Shown: piece by piece, positions 33,922-42,883 of the stretch
Layout of the letters: the number at the start of each line of letters is the position of its first letter
Position numbering within the stretch: the first letter of the stretch is position 1
From: CAYYJR01 sp964472305
Lineage (GTDB): Bacteria; Armatimonadota; Hebobacteria; CAIYQO01
Assembly: GCA_964472305.1 (NCBI GenBank)
Contig: CAYYJR010000004.1
Location: forward strand, 166,926 to 230,925
Length of the DNA: 64,000 nt
Direction: 5' to 3'
The notes under the pieces: model-generated
What the model was told of the DNA's origin: nothing
Database searches by the model: none
What the model saw: the letters and a program-made list of their open reading frames with translations, nothing else
Position numbers and translations under genes: made by a program

Positions 33922-34587
33922 ATGAGCGAAACAGCACAATCCGCGCCCACCTATTTTCCGGTCTACCTCGACCTGCGCGGCAAGCGCTGCCTGGTGGTGG
34001 GCGGCGGGCAGGTGGCGCGGCGCAAGGTGGATGCGCTGGTGCACTCCGGCGCACAGGTGACGGTGGTGTCGCCCGCGTCGGTGCCGATGCCGGACGGGGT
34101 GTGCGTCGTACCGCGACCCTTTCAAACGGACGACCTGGCAGGCGCGATGCTGGTGATTGCCGCGACGAATGACCCGGCGGTGAACGTTGCGGTTTTTCGC
34201 GAAGCTGAGTCGCGCGGCATTTGGGTCAACGTGGTGGACGATCCGCCGAACTGCTCAATGATCTTCCCGGCGGTAGTTCGGCGCGGCGCGCTATGCATTG
34301 CCATTTCCACCGGCGGCGCCAGTCCGACACTGGCCCGCCAGTTGCGCGAGCAGTTGGAGACGGAATTCGGCCCGGAATACGGTGAGTTGATCGAGTTGCT
34401 CGCTGCCTTGCGCCGGAAATGGGAGCCGCGCGCCATCGCCGCGAAGCTGCCCGACGCCGTGCGCCGCCAGGCGTGGGATGACGTGCTCGCGCTGCCGCTG
34501 CTGAACTGGCTGCGCATGAATGACCGCGCCGCCGCGGAAGCGGCGGCGACGGAAGTGCTGGAGGAAGCGTTCGTGGGCAATGCATAG
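33922..34587 (+). CDS. Precorrin-2 dehydrogenase / sirohydrochlorin ferrochelatase
   Basis: CysG-N/Met8-type enzyme of about 221 residues that oxidises precorrin-2 with NAD+ and inserts iron to give siroheme. N-terminal Rossmann motif LVVGGGQVARRKVDALV; NVVDDPPNCSMIFPAVVRRG and the ISTGGASPTLARQLRE segment carry the usual catalytic region. Two ATG codons are adjacent (33919, 33922); the second is better spaced from GAGGG. It starts 5-8 bp after hemL. With CobA-HemD it completes siroheme, the precursor for the Ahb enzymes encoded downstream. Confidence 0.94.
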   Translation: MSETAQSAPTYFPVYLDLRGKRCLVVGGGQVARRKVDALVHSGAQVTVVSPASVPMPDGVCVVPRPFQTDDLAGAMLVIAATNDPAVNVAVFREAESRGIWVNVVDDPPNCSMIFPAVVRRGALCIAISTGGASPTLARQLREQLETEFGPEYGELIELLAALRRKWEPRAIAAKLPDAVRRQAWDDVLALPLLNWLRMNDRAAAEAAATEVLEEAFVGNA

Positions 34588-34612
34588 CCCGCCGGGATAA
34601 CCCAGGAGCCGT

Positions 34613-35887
34613 ATGCCGATCTATATATTTGGCGTGAATCATACCACGGCACCACTCGACTTGCGTGAGCGGTTATATGTCAGCGCCGCCCACCGGGGAC
34701 GAGTACTGGCCGACTTGCGGCGACAGCCGCAGATCCAAGAGGCGGTGTTACTGTCCACCTGCAATCGCACCGAGGTATACTTTGCCGGCACGCCGACGCT
34801 GCTGCCGCTGGAGGCACTGGCGGCGCATGCCGGGCTGCCCGGCGACGCGTTGCAGCCGCACAGTTACGCCCATGAAGAACTGGACGCCGCGCGCCACCTG
34901 TTTCGCGTCGCGGCGGGACTGGATTCGCAGGTGCTGGGCGAGTCCGAAATTCTCGGCCAGGTGGCGGATGCGCTGGAAGATGCCACTACGCATGCAACTT
35001 GCGGACGCCAGCTTGGGACGCTCTTTCAGCACGCGCTGACGGCGGGCAAACGCGCGCGCACCGAGACGGTGATCGGGGAGGGCGCACGCTCGGTGGGGCG
35101 CGTGGCCGCGGAACTGGCGCGCACGCTCTTCCCCGACCTGCGCGACCGGCCTGTCCTTGTGCTGGGTGCCGGACGCATGGCCGAAGTGACCGCCAGGCAC
35201 CTGGTGGGCCTGGGAGCGCAGCCTATCTTCGTCGCCAATCGCACTCACGATCACGCGATATCGCTGGCCGAACGGCTAAACGGCCGCGCCGTCAATTATA
35301 CCGACGTGGGCGATATTCTCGCCCAGGTAGATATCCTCATCAGTTCGACCAGCGCTCCGCACGTGGTGCTGAATACGGACGCGGTGGCGCATGCTATGGC
35401 AAAACGCCCCGACCACCCGCTGTTCCTGATCGACATCGCCGTACCGCGTGATATTGATCCCGCCGCCAGCGCGCTGCCCAACGTCCATCTCTACGACATC
35501 GACCACCTGCAGACCACCACCGACTGCACCGGCGAACGCCGCTGCGCGGAGATTCCCAAGGTGGAAAAGATTATTGGGGAAGAGTTGGAGCGCTGGCGAC
35601 TGCGGCAGGCAGGCCTGGACGTGGCGCCGGTGATCGCCGCGTTGCACAATGCCTTCGCCACGGTGCGCGACACCGAGCTGGCACGCGCCGCCAACCTACT
35701 GGCTTCCTTGACCCCGGCACAGCAACAGGCTGTCGAGGAACTGACCGCATCCATGCTGAAGAAAATTCTACACACGCCGACCGTACGCTTGAAGGAAATG
35801 CAATCCCGCGACCAGTCGAATCCACCGGTTCCGCTGTTATGCGAATTGTTCGATCTCTCGCCGGCGGCGCCGGAGGAGCACGCATGA
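34613..35887 (+). CDS. hemA: Glutamyl-tRNA reductase
   Basis: First step of C5-pathway tetrapyrrole synthesis: reduces glutamyl-tRNA to glutamate-1-semialdehyde with NADPH. 424 residues. Catalytic C50 in LLSTCNRTEVY, GLDSQVLGESEILGQV, the NADPH fold VLVLGAGRMAEVTARHL and the C-terminal dimerisation helix. Its stop overlaps the hemC start (ATGA). Order hemL-ferrochelatase-hemA-hemC gives all enzymes needed before the CobA-HemD step except hemB, which is divergent. Confidence 0.97.
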   Translation: MPIYIFGVNHTTAPLDLRERLYVSAAHRGRVLADLRRQPQIQEAVLLSTCNRTEVYFAGTPTLLPLEALAAHAGLPGDALQPHSYAHEELDAARHLFRVAAGLDSQVLGESEILGQVADALEDATTHATCGRQLGTLFQHALTAGKRARTETVIGEGARSVGRVAAELARTLFPDLRDRPVLVLGAGRMAEVTARHLVGLGAQPIFVANRTHDHAISLAERLNGRAVNYTDVGDILAQVDILISSTSAPHVVLNTDAVAHAMAKRPDHPLFLIDIAVPRDIDPAASALPNVHLYDIDHLQTTTDCTGERRCAEIPKVEKIIGEELERWRLRQAGLDVAPVIAALHNAFATVRDTELARAANLLASLTPAQQQAVEELTASMLKKILHTPTVRLKEMQSRDQSNPPVPLLCELFDLSPAAPEEHA

Positions 35888-36807
35888 CACACCGTACCAT
35901 TCGCCTGGGTTCGCGCGGCAGCAAGCTGGCCCTGGTGCAGGCGCACTGGACTGCCGACCGCCTGACTGAACTGGGAGTGCCGGTCGAACTGCAGATCATT
36001 CGCACTACCGGCGACCGCTTCGCCGAGCAGGCGGTGGATACGTTTACCACCCGCGGCGTATTCGTCGCGGAAATCGAGCAAGCGCTGTTGCGCGGCACGA
36101 TCGATCTGGCTGTACACAGCATGAAGGATCTGCCGGGCGAGACGGTGAGCGGACTCACTATCGCCGCGGTGCCGCCCCGCGAAGATCCGCGCGATGTCTT
36201 GATCAGCCGCGTTGCACCGACGCTGGACGCGCTGCCCACCGGGGCGCGATTAGGCACTTCCAGCCTGCGCCGCCGCGCGCAATTGCTCGCGGCCCGTCCG
36301 GACCTGGCACCAGCGGAGATGCGCGGCAACGTGGATACGCGGTTGCGCAAGCTGGATGAGGGGCAATACGATGCTATCTGCCTGGCGGCGGCGGGGTTGC
36401 ACCGGCTGGGATTGCGCGACCGCATCACTGAGTATTTTCCATTGTCGCTGGTGCTGCCGGCGGCGGGTCAGGGCGCGCTGGCACTGCAGACGCGCGCGGA
36501 CGATGCGGAGCTGATCGCCGCGCTCGCGCCGCTGCACGACGACAACACGGGTCGCGCTACGCGTGCCGAACGCGCCGTGCTGGCTGCGCTCGGTGGCGGC
36601 TGTGCTATCCCACTCGGCGTGCTCGGAACCCTCGAAGGCGCGGAGGTAGCGCTGACGGCGGCGTTATGCAGTCCGGAAGGCGAAGTAATCCGCGAACAGC
36701 TTCGCGGCGCCGGCGCGCCGGAAGACCTCGGCCTGGCGATGGCCCAGCGCCTGTGGGCACGCGGCAGCCACCTTTTCCCGGAGAAGACGGCGCCGATGTC
36801 TCGTTGA
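35884..36807 (+). CDS. hemC: Hydroxymethylbilane synthase (porphobilinogen deaminase)
   Basis: Polymerises four porphobilinogens to hydroxymethylbilane; 307 residues. ATG 35884 overlaps the hemA stop by 4 nt; a longer upstream frame lies inside hemA. Marks: IRLGSRGSKLALVQA, HSMKDLP, GTSSLRRRAQL, and C240 in GGGCAIPLG, the anchor of the dipyrromethane cofactor. Confidence 0.97.
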   Translation: MTHRTIRLGSRGSKLALVQAHWTADRLTELGVPVELQIIRTTGDRFAEQAVDTFTTRGVFVAEIEQALLRGTIDLAVHSMKDLPGETVSGLTIAAVPPREDPRDVLISRVAPTLDALPTGARLGTSSLRRRAQLLAARPDLAPAEMRGNVDTRLRKLDEGQYDAICLAAAGLHRLGLRDRITEYFPLSLVLPAAGQGALALQTRADDAELIAALAPLHDDNTGRATRAERAVLAALGGGCAIPLGVLGTLEGAEVALTAALCSPEGEVIREQLRGAGAPEDLGLAMAQRLWARGSHLFPEKTAPMSR

Positions 36808-36832
36808 GATAACGCGCGCCGCCTCGATAGCT

Positions 36833-36851
36833 ATGACAAATATCATGTCAT
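36833..36851. promoter_or_regulatory. Dyad upstream of ygbA-like gene
   Basis: ATGACA-N7-TGTCAT is a perfect 6-bp inverted repeat, 30 bp before the start of a gene from a family named for nitrogen-oxide-stimulated expression. A dimeric NO- or redox-responsive regulator is plausible but unidentified. Confidence 0.4.
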
Positions 36852-36880
36852 TGCCTGGGAAAATCCGTTATAACTGTGGC

Positions 36881-37261
36881 ATGTCACACCTGCACGATCG
36901 CGAGAATACATTTGCACGCCACCTGGCGGAGGAGTTGGCGCTGGTCACGCGGATGATCCGCCTGGCCTGCGCGGGGCAACACAGCACGCCCGAGGGGGAA
37001 CCGTGCGCGGAATGCCTGGCATTGATCGCCTACGTCGAGCAGCGGCTGGTGCATTGCCCATATGGCGAGTCGAAGCCAACTTGCCGTAAATGCCCCGTCC
37101 ATTGCTATCGTCCTACCGAGCGCGAGCGCATCAAGGCGGTCATGCGTTACGCCGGGCCACGCCTGCTGCAACGCGGTGATTTCGGCGCGTTGAAACACCT
37201 GCTGGCCGACCTCAAGCCGGCGCCGCCGAAACCGGGGAAACAGCGTCGCGATGTACAGTAG
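36881..37261 (+). CDS. YgbA-family (nitrous-oxide-stimulated promoter family) protein
   Basis: A 126-residue cytoplasmic protein of the PF11756 family. Conserved pieces: TFARHLAEELALVTRMIRLAC, PCAECLALIAYVEQRL, HCPYG, the cysteine block KPTCRKCPVHCYRP and VMRYAGPRLL. The paired cysteines suggest metal or Fe-S binding. The function is not settled; in enterobacteria ygbA is induced by nitric oxide and linked to recovery from nitrosative stress. Start ATG 36881 is chosen because the dyad at 36833-36851 sits upstream. It follows hemC by 73 bp and converges with ahbB. Confidence 0.8.
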   Translation: MSHLHDRENTFARHLAEELALVTRMIRLACAGQHSTPEGEPCAECLALIAYVEQRLVHCPYGESKPTCRKCPVHCYRPTERERIKAVMRYAGPRLLQRGDFGALKHLLADLKPAPPKPGKQRRDVQ

Positions 37262-37329
37262 GCGGAATAACACGTGGAAAAGGCCATTTCAAACGGTATG
37301 GGACACTGTGCCCCGCGTTGCTGCCGCGT

Positions 37330-37797
37330 CTACGCCAGATACACCATACTCGTCTTCTTGAACTCGCGTACAGAGAAAAGCACGTCGTAGTCCACAATAT
37401 CGGCGAGGGAGGCGATACGGTCGGCGACGGCGCGGCAATCCGCTTCGGTATGCCCGTGGATCATGGCGAACAGGTTGAATGGCCAATCGGGGAGGCGCGG
37501 ACGCTCGTAGCAATGGCTGACTTCCGGTTGCGCGGTCATGATGGCGCTGACGCGCTCCACCGCATCGGCGGGGACGTTCCACACCGACATGCCATTAGCC
37601 GTGTAGCCGGCGTTTTGATGTTTGAGCACCGCGCCGAAACGACGCAGTTGACCGCCCTCGCGATACCCACGCACGCGGTCGAGCAGCACTGCGCGCGGTA
37701 TATCGAGCTCTGCCGCGATTTCACCGAAGGGATCCAGTCCCTCGCCGAGATCCCCGCATAGGCGAGCGATGATCCGGCGATCCAGTTCATCCAGCAT
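37330..37797 (-). CDS. ahbB: Siroheme decarboxylase subunit AhbB
   Basis: With AhbA removes the acetate carboxyls of siroheme to give 12,18-didecarboxysiroheme. 155 residues with an Lrp/AsnC-like winged helix at the N-terminus (LDELDRRIIARL, DIPRAVLLDRVRGY) and the decarboxylase half holding EVSHCYERP and DWPFNLFAMIHG, the AhbB-type active-site segment. ATG 37797 follows AGGAGG at 5 nt inside the 3' end of ahbA (11-nt overlap). Last gene of the ahb operon. Confidence 0.93.
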   Translation of the reverse strand: MLDELDRRIIARLCGDLGEGLDPFGEIAAELDIPRAVLLDRVRGYREGGQLRRFGAVLKHQNAGYTANGMSVWNVPADAVERVSAIMTAQPEVSHCYERPRLPDWPFNLFAMIHGHTEADCRAVADRIASLADIVDYDVLFSVREFKKTSMVYLA

Positions 37798-38266
37798 GCT
37801 CGTCCTCCTTGAACTGGAAATCTACCCGAATTTTGAACAACCGCAGTGCGGGCAGCGAGTGGACGGCGTGCACGCCGGGTGTCCGGCGCACCGCGGTCAG
37901 AATCGCGTCCACGCGGGACTGCGTCTCGCCGATCACGGTGAACCACAGGTTATACGCGTGGGCACGCTGGTAGTTGTGCGTCACTTCGGGAAAGGCACCG
38001 GCTACCGCGGCGGCCGCGTCGATCGCGTCCGGTTCCACGCGTGCGGCGACCAGCGTGCTGACGTAGCCCAGTTTATCGGCGGCGAAGGAGGCGCCGATGC
38101 GACGGATGACGCCGCGCCGGCGCAAGTTGACCACCGTCGCGTGCGCGTCATCACGCGTGCATCCTACCGCGGCGCCGATCTCCGCGTAGGGGTCGGCACT
38201 GACGGGGAATCCGGTCTGGATCACCCGCAGTATCGCTTTCTCGACCGGTGTCAGCTCCGCGCTCAC
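37787..38266 (-). CDS. ahbA: Siroheme decarboxylase subunit AhbA
   Basis: Partner of AhbB; 159 residues. Start is GTG 38266, overlapping the ahbD stop by 4 nt (GTGA); longer upstream frames lie inside ahbD. Winged-helix part: LTPVEKAILRVIQTGFPV, CTRDDAHATVVNLRRRGVIRR. Catalytic part: EVTHNYQRAHAYNLWFTV, typical of AhbA. The two subunits form a heterodimer. Confidence 0.92.
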   Translation of the reverse strand: MSAELTPVEKAILRVIQTGFPVSADPYAEIGAAVGCTRDDAHATVVNLRRRGVIRRIGASFAADKLGYVSTLVAARVEPDAIDAAAAVAGAFPEVTHNYQRAHAYNLWFTVIGETQSRVDAILTAVRRTPGVHAVHSLPALRLFKIRVDFQFKEDEHAG

Positions 38267-39381
38267 CGCCCTACCCCACTTTCCAACTTCGGCGGCACGT
38301 AGGCGCAATCGGGTTCTTCCGCCAGATAGTCGTTGTGCACGGCATAGGCGCGCGCACGACACCCCATGCAGACTTTACGAAACGCGCAGGCACCGCACTT
38401 GCCGCCCAGGTTGTCCGCATCGCGCAGGCTGTTGAATAATTCGGATTCACGCCAGATCGTTCCGAACGGTTCCCGGCGCACGTTGCCGGCGATGAGCGGC
38501 AGATACCCGCAGGGCTGCACGTCGCCCAACCGTGAGATGAAGCAGACCGCGGAGCCGGCGAGGCAGCCGCGCGTCATGGCCTGCATGCCGCCCTCATTGC
38601 CGGGCAGCGCCACGCCGCGGTCACGCGAGACTTGCCGCATGATGCGGTAGTACTGCGGCGCGCAGGTCGCCTTGATGTGCAACTGACCGCGCAGTTCCAG
38701 CGACTGGTCATACAGCCAGCTCAAGACTTCTTCGTAGCGTTCGGGCGACAGGCGCCCGTCGTCCATGAGTTCCAGGCCGCAGCCCACCGGCACCAGCATG
38801 AAGATGTGCAGCGCGTCGCCGCCCAGTTCGCGGGTGATTTGCAACAAGTCCGGCAGCTCGATTTCGTTAAATTTGGTGATGGTGACGTTAATCTGCAGCG
38901 AGATGCCCGCGCGACGGATGGCGCGGCACCCCTCCATCGCGGCGGCGAAACTGCCTTGCTGTCCACGGAAGGTGTCATGGGTTGCGGCTTTCGCCCCGTC
39001 CAGACTCACGCTGATGCGCTGGATACCCGTCGCGGCCAGCCGTTGCGCCAGCGCGTCATCCACGAAGGTGCCGTTAGTGGCCAGCGCCACGCGGCTGAAC
39101 AGATTGCAGCACTTCTCCGCGATGGGGAAGAAATCCGGGCGCATCAGCGGTTCGCCGCCGCTGAGAATGATGATAGGATCACCGGTTGCGCGAATATCCT
39201 CCGCCAGGGTGAAAATCTCCTCGGTGGTCAACTCGCCGACCACCGCCTCCTCCTGCGCCTCGGCGCGGCAGTGCTTGCACTTCAAGTTGCAGCGCGCGGT
39301 CAATTCCCAGAATACCAGCCGTAGTGCGTCACCGAGCGATCCGCCCCCCCCCGCATGGGCGTGTTGATGTGGATGTGTCAT
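38263..39381 (-). CDS. ahbD: Radical SAM heme synthase AhbD (Fe-coproporphyrin III decarboxylase)
   Basis: Final step of the alternative route: oxidative decarboxylation of two propionates of Fe-coproporphyrin III to give heme b. 372 residues. Radical SAM cluster motif ARCNLKCKHC; GGEPLMRP; VSLDGAKAATHD; C-terminal auxiliary cluster block CGACAFRKVCMGCRARAYA, typical of AhbD. The His-rich start (THPHQHAHAGGGG) is unusual. Overlaps ahbC (4 nt) and ahbA (4 nt). The assignment of AhbD versus AhbC rests on the C-terminal motif and on comparison of the two paralogues. Confidence 0.88.
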   Translation of the reverse strand: MTHPHQHAHAGGGGSLGDALRLVFWELTARCNLKCKHCRAEAQEEAVVGELTTEEIFTLAEDIRATGDPIIILSGGEPLMRPDFFPIAEKCCNLFSRVALATNGTFVDDALAQRLAATGIQRISVSLDGAKAATHDTFRGQQGSFAAAMEGCRAIRRAGISLQINVTITKFNEIELPDLLQITRELGGDALHIFMLVPVGCGLELMDDGRLSPERYEEVLSWLYDQSLELRGQLHIKATCAPQYYRIMRQVSRDRGVALPGNEGGMQAMTRGCLAGSAVCFISRLGDVQPCGYLPLIAGNVRREPFGTIWRESELFNSLRDADNLGGKCGACAFRKVCMGCRARAYAVHNDYLAEEPDCAYVPPKLESGVGR

Positions 39382-40577
39382 ACTGATGCGTCCTTGTTCA
39401 GTCCGATTTCTTCGTCAGTCAGGTAACAGGCGGGATCCGGTTGCCACAGGTCGCCGGTCACCGCTTCCGCGCGCACGCGAAAATTGCCGTTGCAGATGTC
39501 GAGCCATTGACACTGCGCGCAACGCCCCTTCAGGTGCGGTTTGCGATCTTTGAGCTTCGCCATCAACGGATTGGCGATGTCCATCCAGATTTCGCTGAAT
39601 GGGCGCTCGCGCACGTTGCCCAGCGGCTCGTGGCGCCAGAACTGGTCGGCATACACCACGCCATCCCAGCTCACGCAGCCGATGCCCACGCCGGAACTGT
39701 TGCCGCCGTTCATGTTCAGCAGCTTCAGCGCCTCTTCCGCGCGCGCCGGATCTTCGCGCAACAGCCGCTGATACAAGTAGGGACCGTCACAGTGATTATC
39801 GACGGTCAGCACTTCGGCGGGAAAGCCGGCACGATGCAGCGCGGCGGTGCGGTCCAGGATCAGGTCTACTGCCTTGCGCGATTCCTCGTGCGACAGCGCG
39901 TCAGCCACCAGGTTGGTGCCGCGGCCCGCATAGACCAGGTGATAAAAGCAGATGCGCGGGATGCGTTCGGCATACAGCAGGTCGAAGATGCCGTCAAGAT
40001 CCTGCACGTTTTTCCGGTTCATGGTGAAGCGCAATCCCACTTTGATGCCCGCGGCCTGGCAATTGCGAATGCCGGCCAGCGCCAGTGAGAATGCCCCACG
40101 CATGCCGCGGAAGCGGTCATTCGTTTCTTCCAATCCGTCCAGACTGATACCGACGTAGGAAAGGCCGAACTCCTTCAACTGCGCCGCCAACTCCGGGGTA
40201 ATGAGCGTGCCGTTCGTCGAGATCACCGCGCGCATGCCGCAACTGCGGGCATGGGCGATGAGCTCCAGAATGTCCGGACGCATCAGCGGCTCGCCGCCGG
40301 AGAACAGCATCACCGGCGCGCCGAACGCCGCCAGATCGTCAATAAGCCGCAGTCCTTCCGAATGGGTCAATTCACCGGTATATTCCAGATCGCGCGAATG
40401 GGCGTAGCAATGCACGCACCGCAGGTTACAGCGTTGCCCGACGTTCCAGACCACCACCGGTTTTTTATCCTGCGAAAATTGCAGCAGGTGCGAGGGTAAA
40501 TCTTTCGACCGCCGTCCATAGCGCAACACGTCCGCGGCTTCCACCGCGCCACAATACAATTTCGAAATTCCGATCAA
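39378..40577 (-). CDS. ahbC: Radical SAM enzyme AhbC (12,18-didecarboxysiroheme deacetylase)
   Basis: Removes the acetate side chains of didecarboxysiroheme to give Fe-coproporphyrin III. 399 residues. The N-terminus ISKLYCGAVEAADVLRYGR, then LPSHLLQFSQDKKPVVVWN, is characteristic of AhbC/NirJ proteins. Radical SAM motif GQRCNLRCVHCYAH; C-terminal SPASM-like cysteines GRCAQCQWLDICNGN. NirJ of heme d1 synthesis is similar, but no nirS or other nir genes are present while ahbA, B and D are, so AhbC is preferred. Confidence 0.9.
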   Translation of the reverse strand: MIGISKLYCGAVEAADVLRYGRRSKDLPSHLLQFSQDKKPVVVWNVGQRCNLRCVHCYAHSRDLEYTGELTHSEGLRLIDDLAAFGAPVMLFSGGEPLMRPDILELIAHARSCGMRAVISTNGTLITPELAAQLKEFGLSYVGISLDGLEETNDRFRGMRGAFSLALAGIRNCQAAGIKVGLRFTMNRKNVQDLDGIFDLLYAERIPRICFYHLVYAGRGTNLVADALSHEESRKAVDLILDRTAALHRAGFPAEVLTVDNHCDGPYLYQRLLREDPARAEEALKLLNMNGGNSSGVGIGCVSWDGVVYADQFWRHEPLGNVRERPFSEIWMDIANPLMAKLKDRKPHLKGRCAQCQWLDICNGNFRVRAEAVTGDLWQPDPACYLTDEEIGLNKDASV

Positions 40578-40658
40578 CAGCGTTCCTCACTACTAACGGT
40601 ATCCGCGAACAGGATGCGCTCGGTGGATCCATTAATCCGCGCATGTCATCCTGATAGA

Positions 40659-41477
40659 TCAGTTCGAGCCTGAATAGACATGCACGCTCATCTTTGCCGA
40701 TGGCAGCACATTGATGCCGAACCAGCACCCCAACACCAGCAGCGCCACCAGCAGCACCAACCCAAGGTTGCGGCGCGGCGTGAGCGCAGTACGTTGCTCC
40801 AGATGCAGATAGATCAGATAAGCCGCCCAGGAGACGAAGGCCGCGGTCTCCTTGGGATCCCAGCTCCAGTAATGACCCCAGGCGATTTTACCCCAAAAGG
40901 CTCCCAGCAGCATGCCGATGGTCAGCAGCGGATAGGATATGTAGATCAGCAGGCGTATATCCTCGACTACCCCCGGTTGCGGCGCACGGAAGGTAAAAAA
41001 TTCAAGGGTGAGATGCCAGAGTGCCGTCAGCGCGGCGACGGCGAGTGTCGCATACGCGAGCATATACACAAGCACGTGGGGGGCGAACCACGGGCTTTGC
41101 AACGCGGGCATCAGTTCCTTGTTCGGTGAGTCGTGAATCGCCAGCGTGCCGATGACAAAGATCAATCCGATGAAGATGGTCGGAATCACCAGCGTGCGCG
41201 TACCCCGCCGCCATTCCATGACCAGGCTGATGAGCGGCAGGAAAAAGGCGGCCCACAACAGCGTCTGGCCGATAGAGCGCATGGGCGGATGTCCGAGCAC
41301 GATCCATGCGACCACCAGATAGGCGGTGATGAGCACGCCGCCGGCAATAAGCATAACCGCACCGAGCGGAACGCGCAACCGCGCGGCCGTCTGGGGCAGA
41401 TAGGCGATGAGGGCGACCAGCCAGCAGGCCAGCACCGCGCAGGCGATGATGGTAAAGAGAGTGGATAAGAACGTCAT
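40659..41477 (-). CDS. ccsA: Cytochrome c maturation protein CcsA/ResC
   Basis: Heme-handling half of the System II synthetase, about eight inner-membrane helices, 272 residues. The tryptophan-rich WWD motif (WGKIAWGHYWSWDPKE) lies at about residues 208-223 and flanking His residues are in place. It exports heme to the periplasmic CxxCH sites with CcsB. Overlaps ccsB by 4 nt; 81 bp upstream of ahbC, so heme production and heme attachment may be co-expressed. Confidence 0.93.
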   Translation of the reverse strand: MTFLSTLFTIIACAVLACWLVALIAYLPQTAARLRVPLGAVMLIAGGVLITAYLVVAWIVLGHPPMRSIGQTLLWAAFFLPLISLVMEWRRGTRTLVIPTIFIGLIFVIGTLAIHDSPNKELMPALQSPWFAPHVLVYMLAYATLAVAALTALWHLTLEFFTFRAPQPGVVEDIRLLIYISYPLLTIGMLLGAFWGKIAWGHYWSWDPKETAAFVSWAAYLIYLHLEQRTALTPRRNLGLVLLVALLVLGCWFGINVLPSAKMSVHVYSGSN

Positions 41478-42883
41478 TCCGTCGCCTCCGCTGCTTTTGC
41501 GATTTCAATTGTCTCGTGTTGTTCTGCCGGCGGCTCCGGTTCCCGCCGACGGCGGGGGGTGAGCCAGAGCGCGATAATCGAGCCCAGCATCATGCACACC
41601 AACCCGGTATAGACGACAGGCATGGCCGGGTCGCGCACTGCCTGTAGAATGGTGTACGTTCCCTCCATGCTTTGCTCATATGATGATTGATACAGCGACC
41701 AGTTGCCGATTTTCACCGGCTGGTTCACCGCCACGATGCGTTCCACCGGCTTGCTGTTCCCCTGTTGAATCGTCAGGTAGGAGCGGTAGGCTTTCGGCTG
41801 CGGCTCCATGAGCGCAAGGCGATGGGTGTTATCAATATCGGCGAAGAACGAGGGAATGCCCAGCGCTTCAACGCCGGCGGCGACCCACAGGTCTTTCTTC
41901 ACACCGGCGCCGGTCACCAACACATGCGCAGCCGGCAGACCGTGCGAGCTTGTCGGTTCCCAGGCGCTGCTGGTGTGCTGCATATCAGTCGGCATGGCTT
42001 TCGGGTAGTAATCGAGCACCGTCACCAGCAAACCGAATGCCCGAAGGGCATGCCCCTTTGCGACCCAATCCGTATCATACACGACCGCCGGGGTTTCCAT
42101 CGACCTGGAGTAATCCACCATGGCCAGCTTGGGCGGATATTTTTCGATCTCGAATTTTTGCAGCGTGATCGTTGCGCCCAGATCGTAGGTCGCTTCGTTC
42201 ATCTGGGAAATGCCGGCGGTGGAGGTTGATTCACCTGCCTTCAGCACCAGACGCGGATTCACGAATTGCGCGGTGCCGGCGATCATGCCGCCCGCCACCA
42301 ACAGCAGGCCGACGTGATTCAACATGAAACCGAACAATCCGGGGCGCGGCGTCACCAACCGCCGACCGACCACCAGAGACAGGTTGAGCATCATCAACAG
42401 GATGGCGGTTACGAATGGCAGCGAGGTGAACATCGCGCGCAATCCGAGACCGGTAATCGTCGAATTGAGCGTCGTAAGGAACTGCCTGACGGCCTGCGCA
42501 ATAGCGAGATTGTGTACCGTTTCGGGCAGCGGCGCCACGGTGGGCGGTTCACCCTGCGACACCAGTATGCCAAGTAAACCGAGTGCCGCGATGATGGCAA
42601 TCGCGCATACCGCAAACTGTACGCCGGAAAGCCAGCGCATCCACGCCTGACGGCGGAATGCCGCACCCACGACACCGGCGACAACGACAAGCGACGCGGG
42701 GAGTATCCAATTCCACGGCGGCAGGATGCTCGGTGAATGGGTTTGCATCCAGCGTATCTGGACGATTTCCGCGACGATAAGAAGCGCCAATTGTATCAGC
42801 AACGCGTGTCGCCACCCCCAGGGTTGGCCCCACGACTTCGTCTGCTTCAACTTTGGCGGACGTTCTGTCACATTTATTGTCAA
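41474..42883 (-). CDS. ccsB: Cytochrome c maturation protein CcsB/ResB
   Basis: ResB-family partner of CcsA, inner membrane with a large periplasmic loop, about 469 residues. The start is uncertain: TTG 42883 has AGGAG at 8 nt and is preferred over an upstream GTG at 42916. Features: four helices in the N-terminal half (LIQLALLIVAEIVQI; LPASLVVVAGVVGAAF; FVTAILLMMLNLSLVVG; GFMLNHVGLLLVAGGMIAG), the family HVGLLL segment, a periplasmic domain with YRSYLTIQQG and WSLYQSSYE, and a last helix. It is fused with an extra N-terminal helix pair relative to minimal ResB. Confidence 0.9.
   Translation of the reverse strand: MTINVTERPPKLKQTKSWGQPWGWRHALLIQLALLIVAEIVQIRWMQTHSPSILPPWNWILPASLVVVAGVVGAAFRRQAWMRWLSGVQFAVCAIAIIAALGLLGILVSQGEPPTVAPLPETVHNLAIAQAVRQFLTTLNSTITGLGLRAMFTSLPFVTAILLMMLNLSLVVGRRLVTPRPGLFGFMLNHVGLLLVAGGMIAGTAQFVNPRLVLKAGESTSTAGISQMNEATYDLGATITLQKFEIEKYPPKLAMVDYSRSMETPAVVYDTDWVAKGHALRAFGLLVTVLDYYPKAMPTDMQHTSSAWEPTSSHGLPAAHVLVTGAGVKKDLWVAAGVEALGIPSFFADIDNTHRLALMEPQPKAYRSYLTIQQGNSKPVERIVAVNQPVKIGNWSLYQSSYEQSMEGTYTILQAVRDPAMPVVYTGLVCMMLGSIIALWLTPRRRREPEPPAEQHETIEIAKAAEATE

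Noticed and set aside
39378..40577. NirJ of heme d1 synthesis as the identity of the radical SAM gene
   Set aside because: No cytochrome cd1 or other nir genes are present, whereas ahbA, ahbB and ahbD lie next to it.
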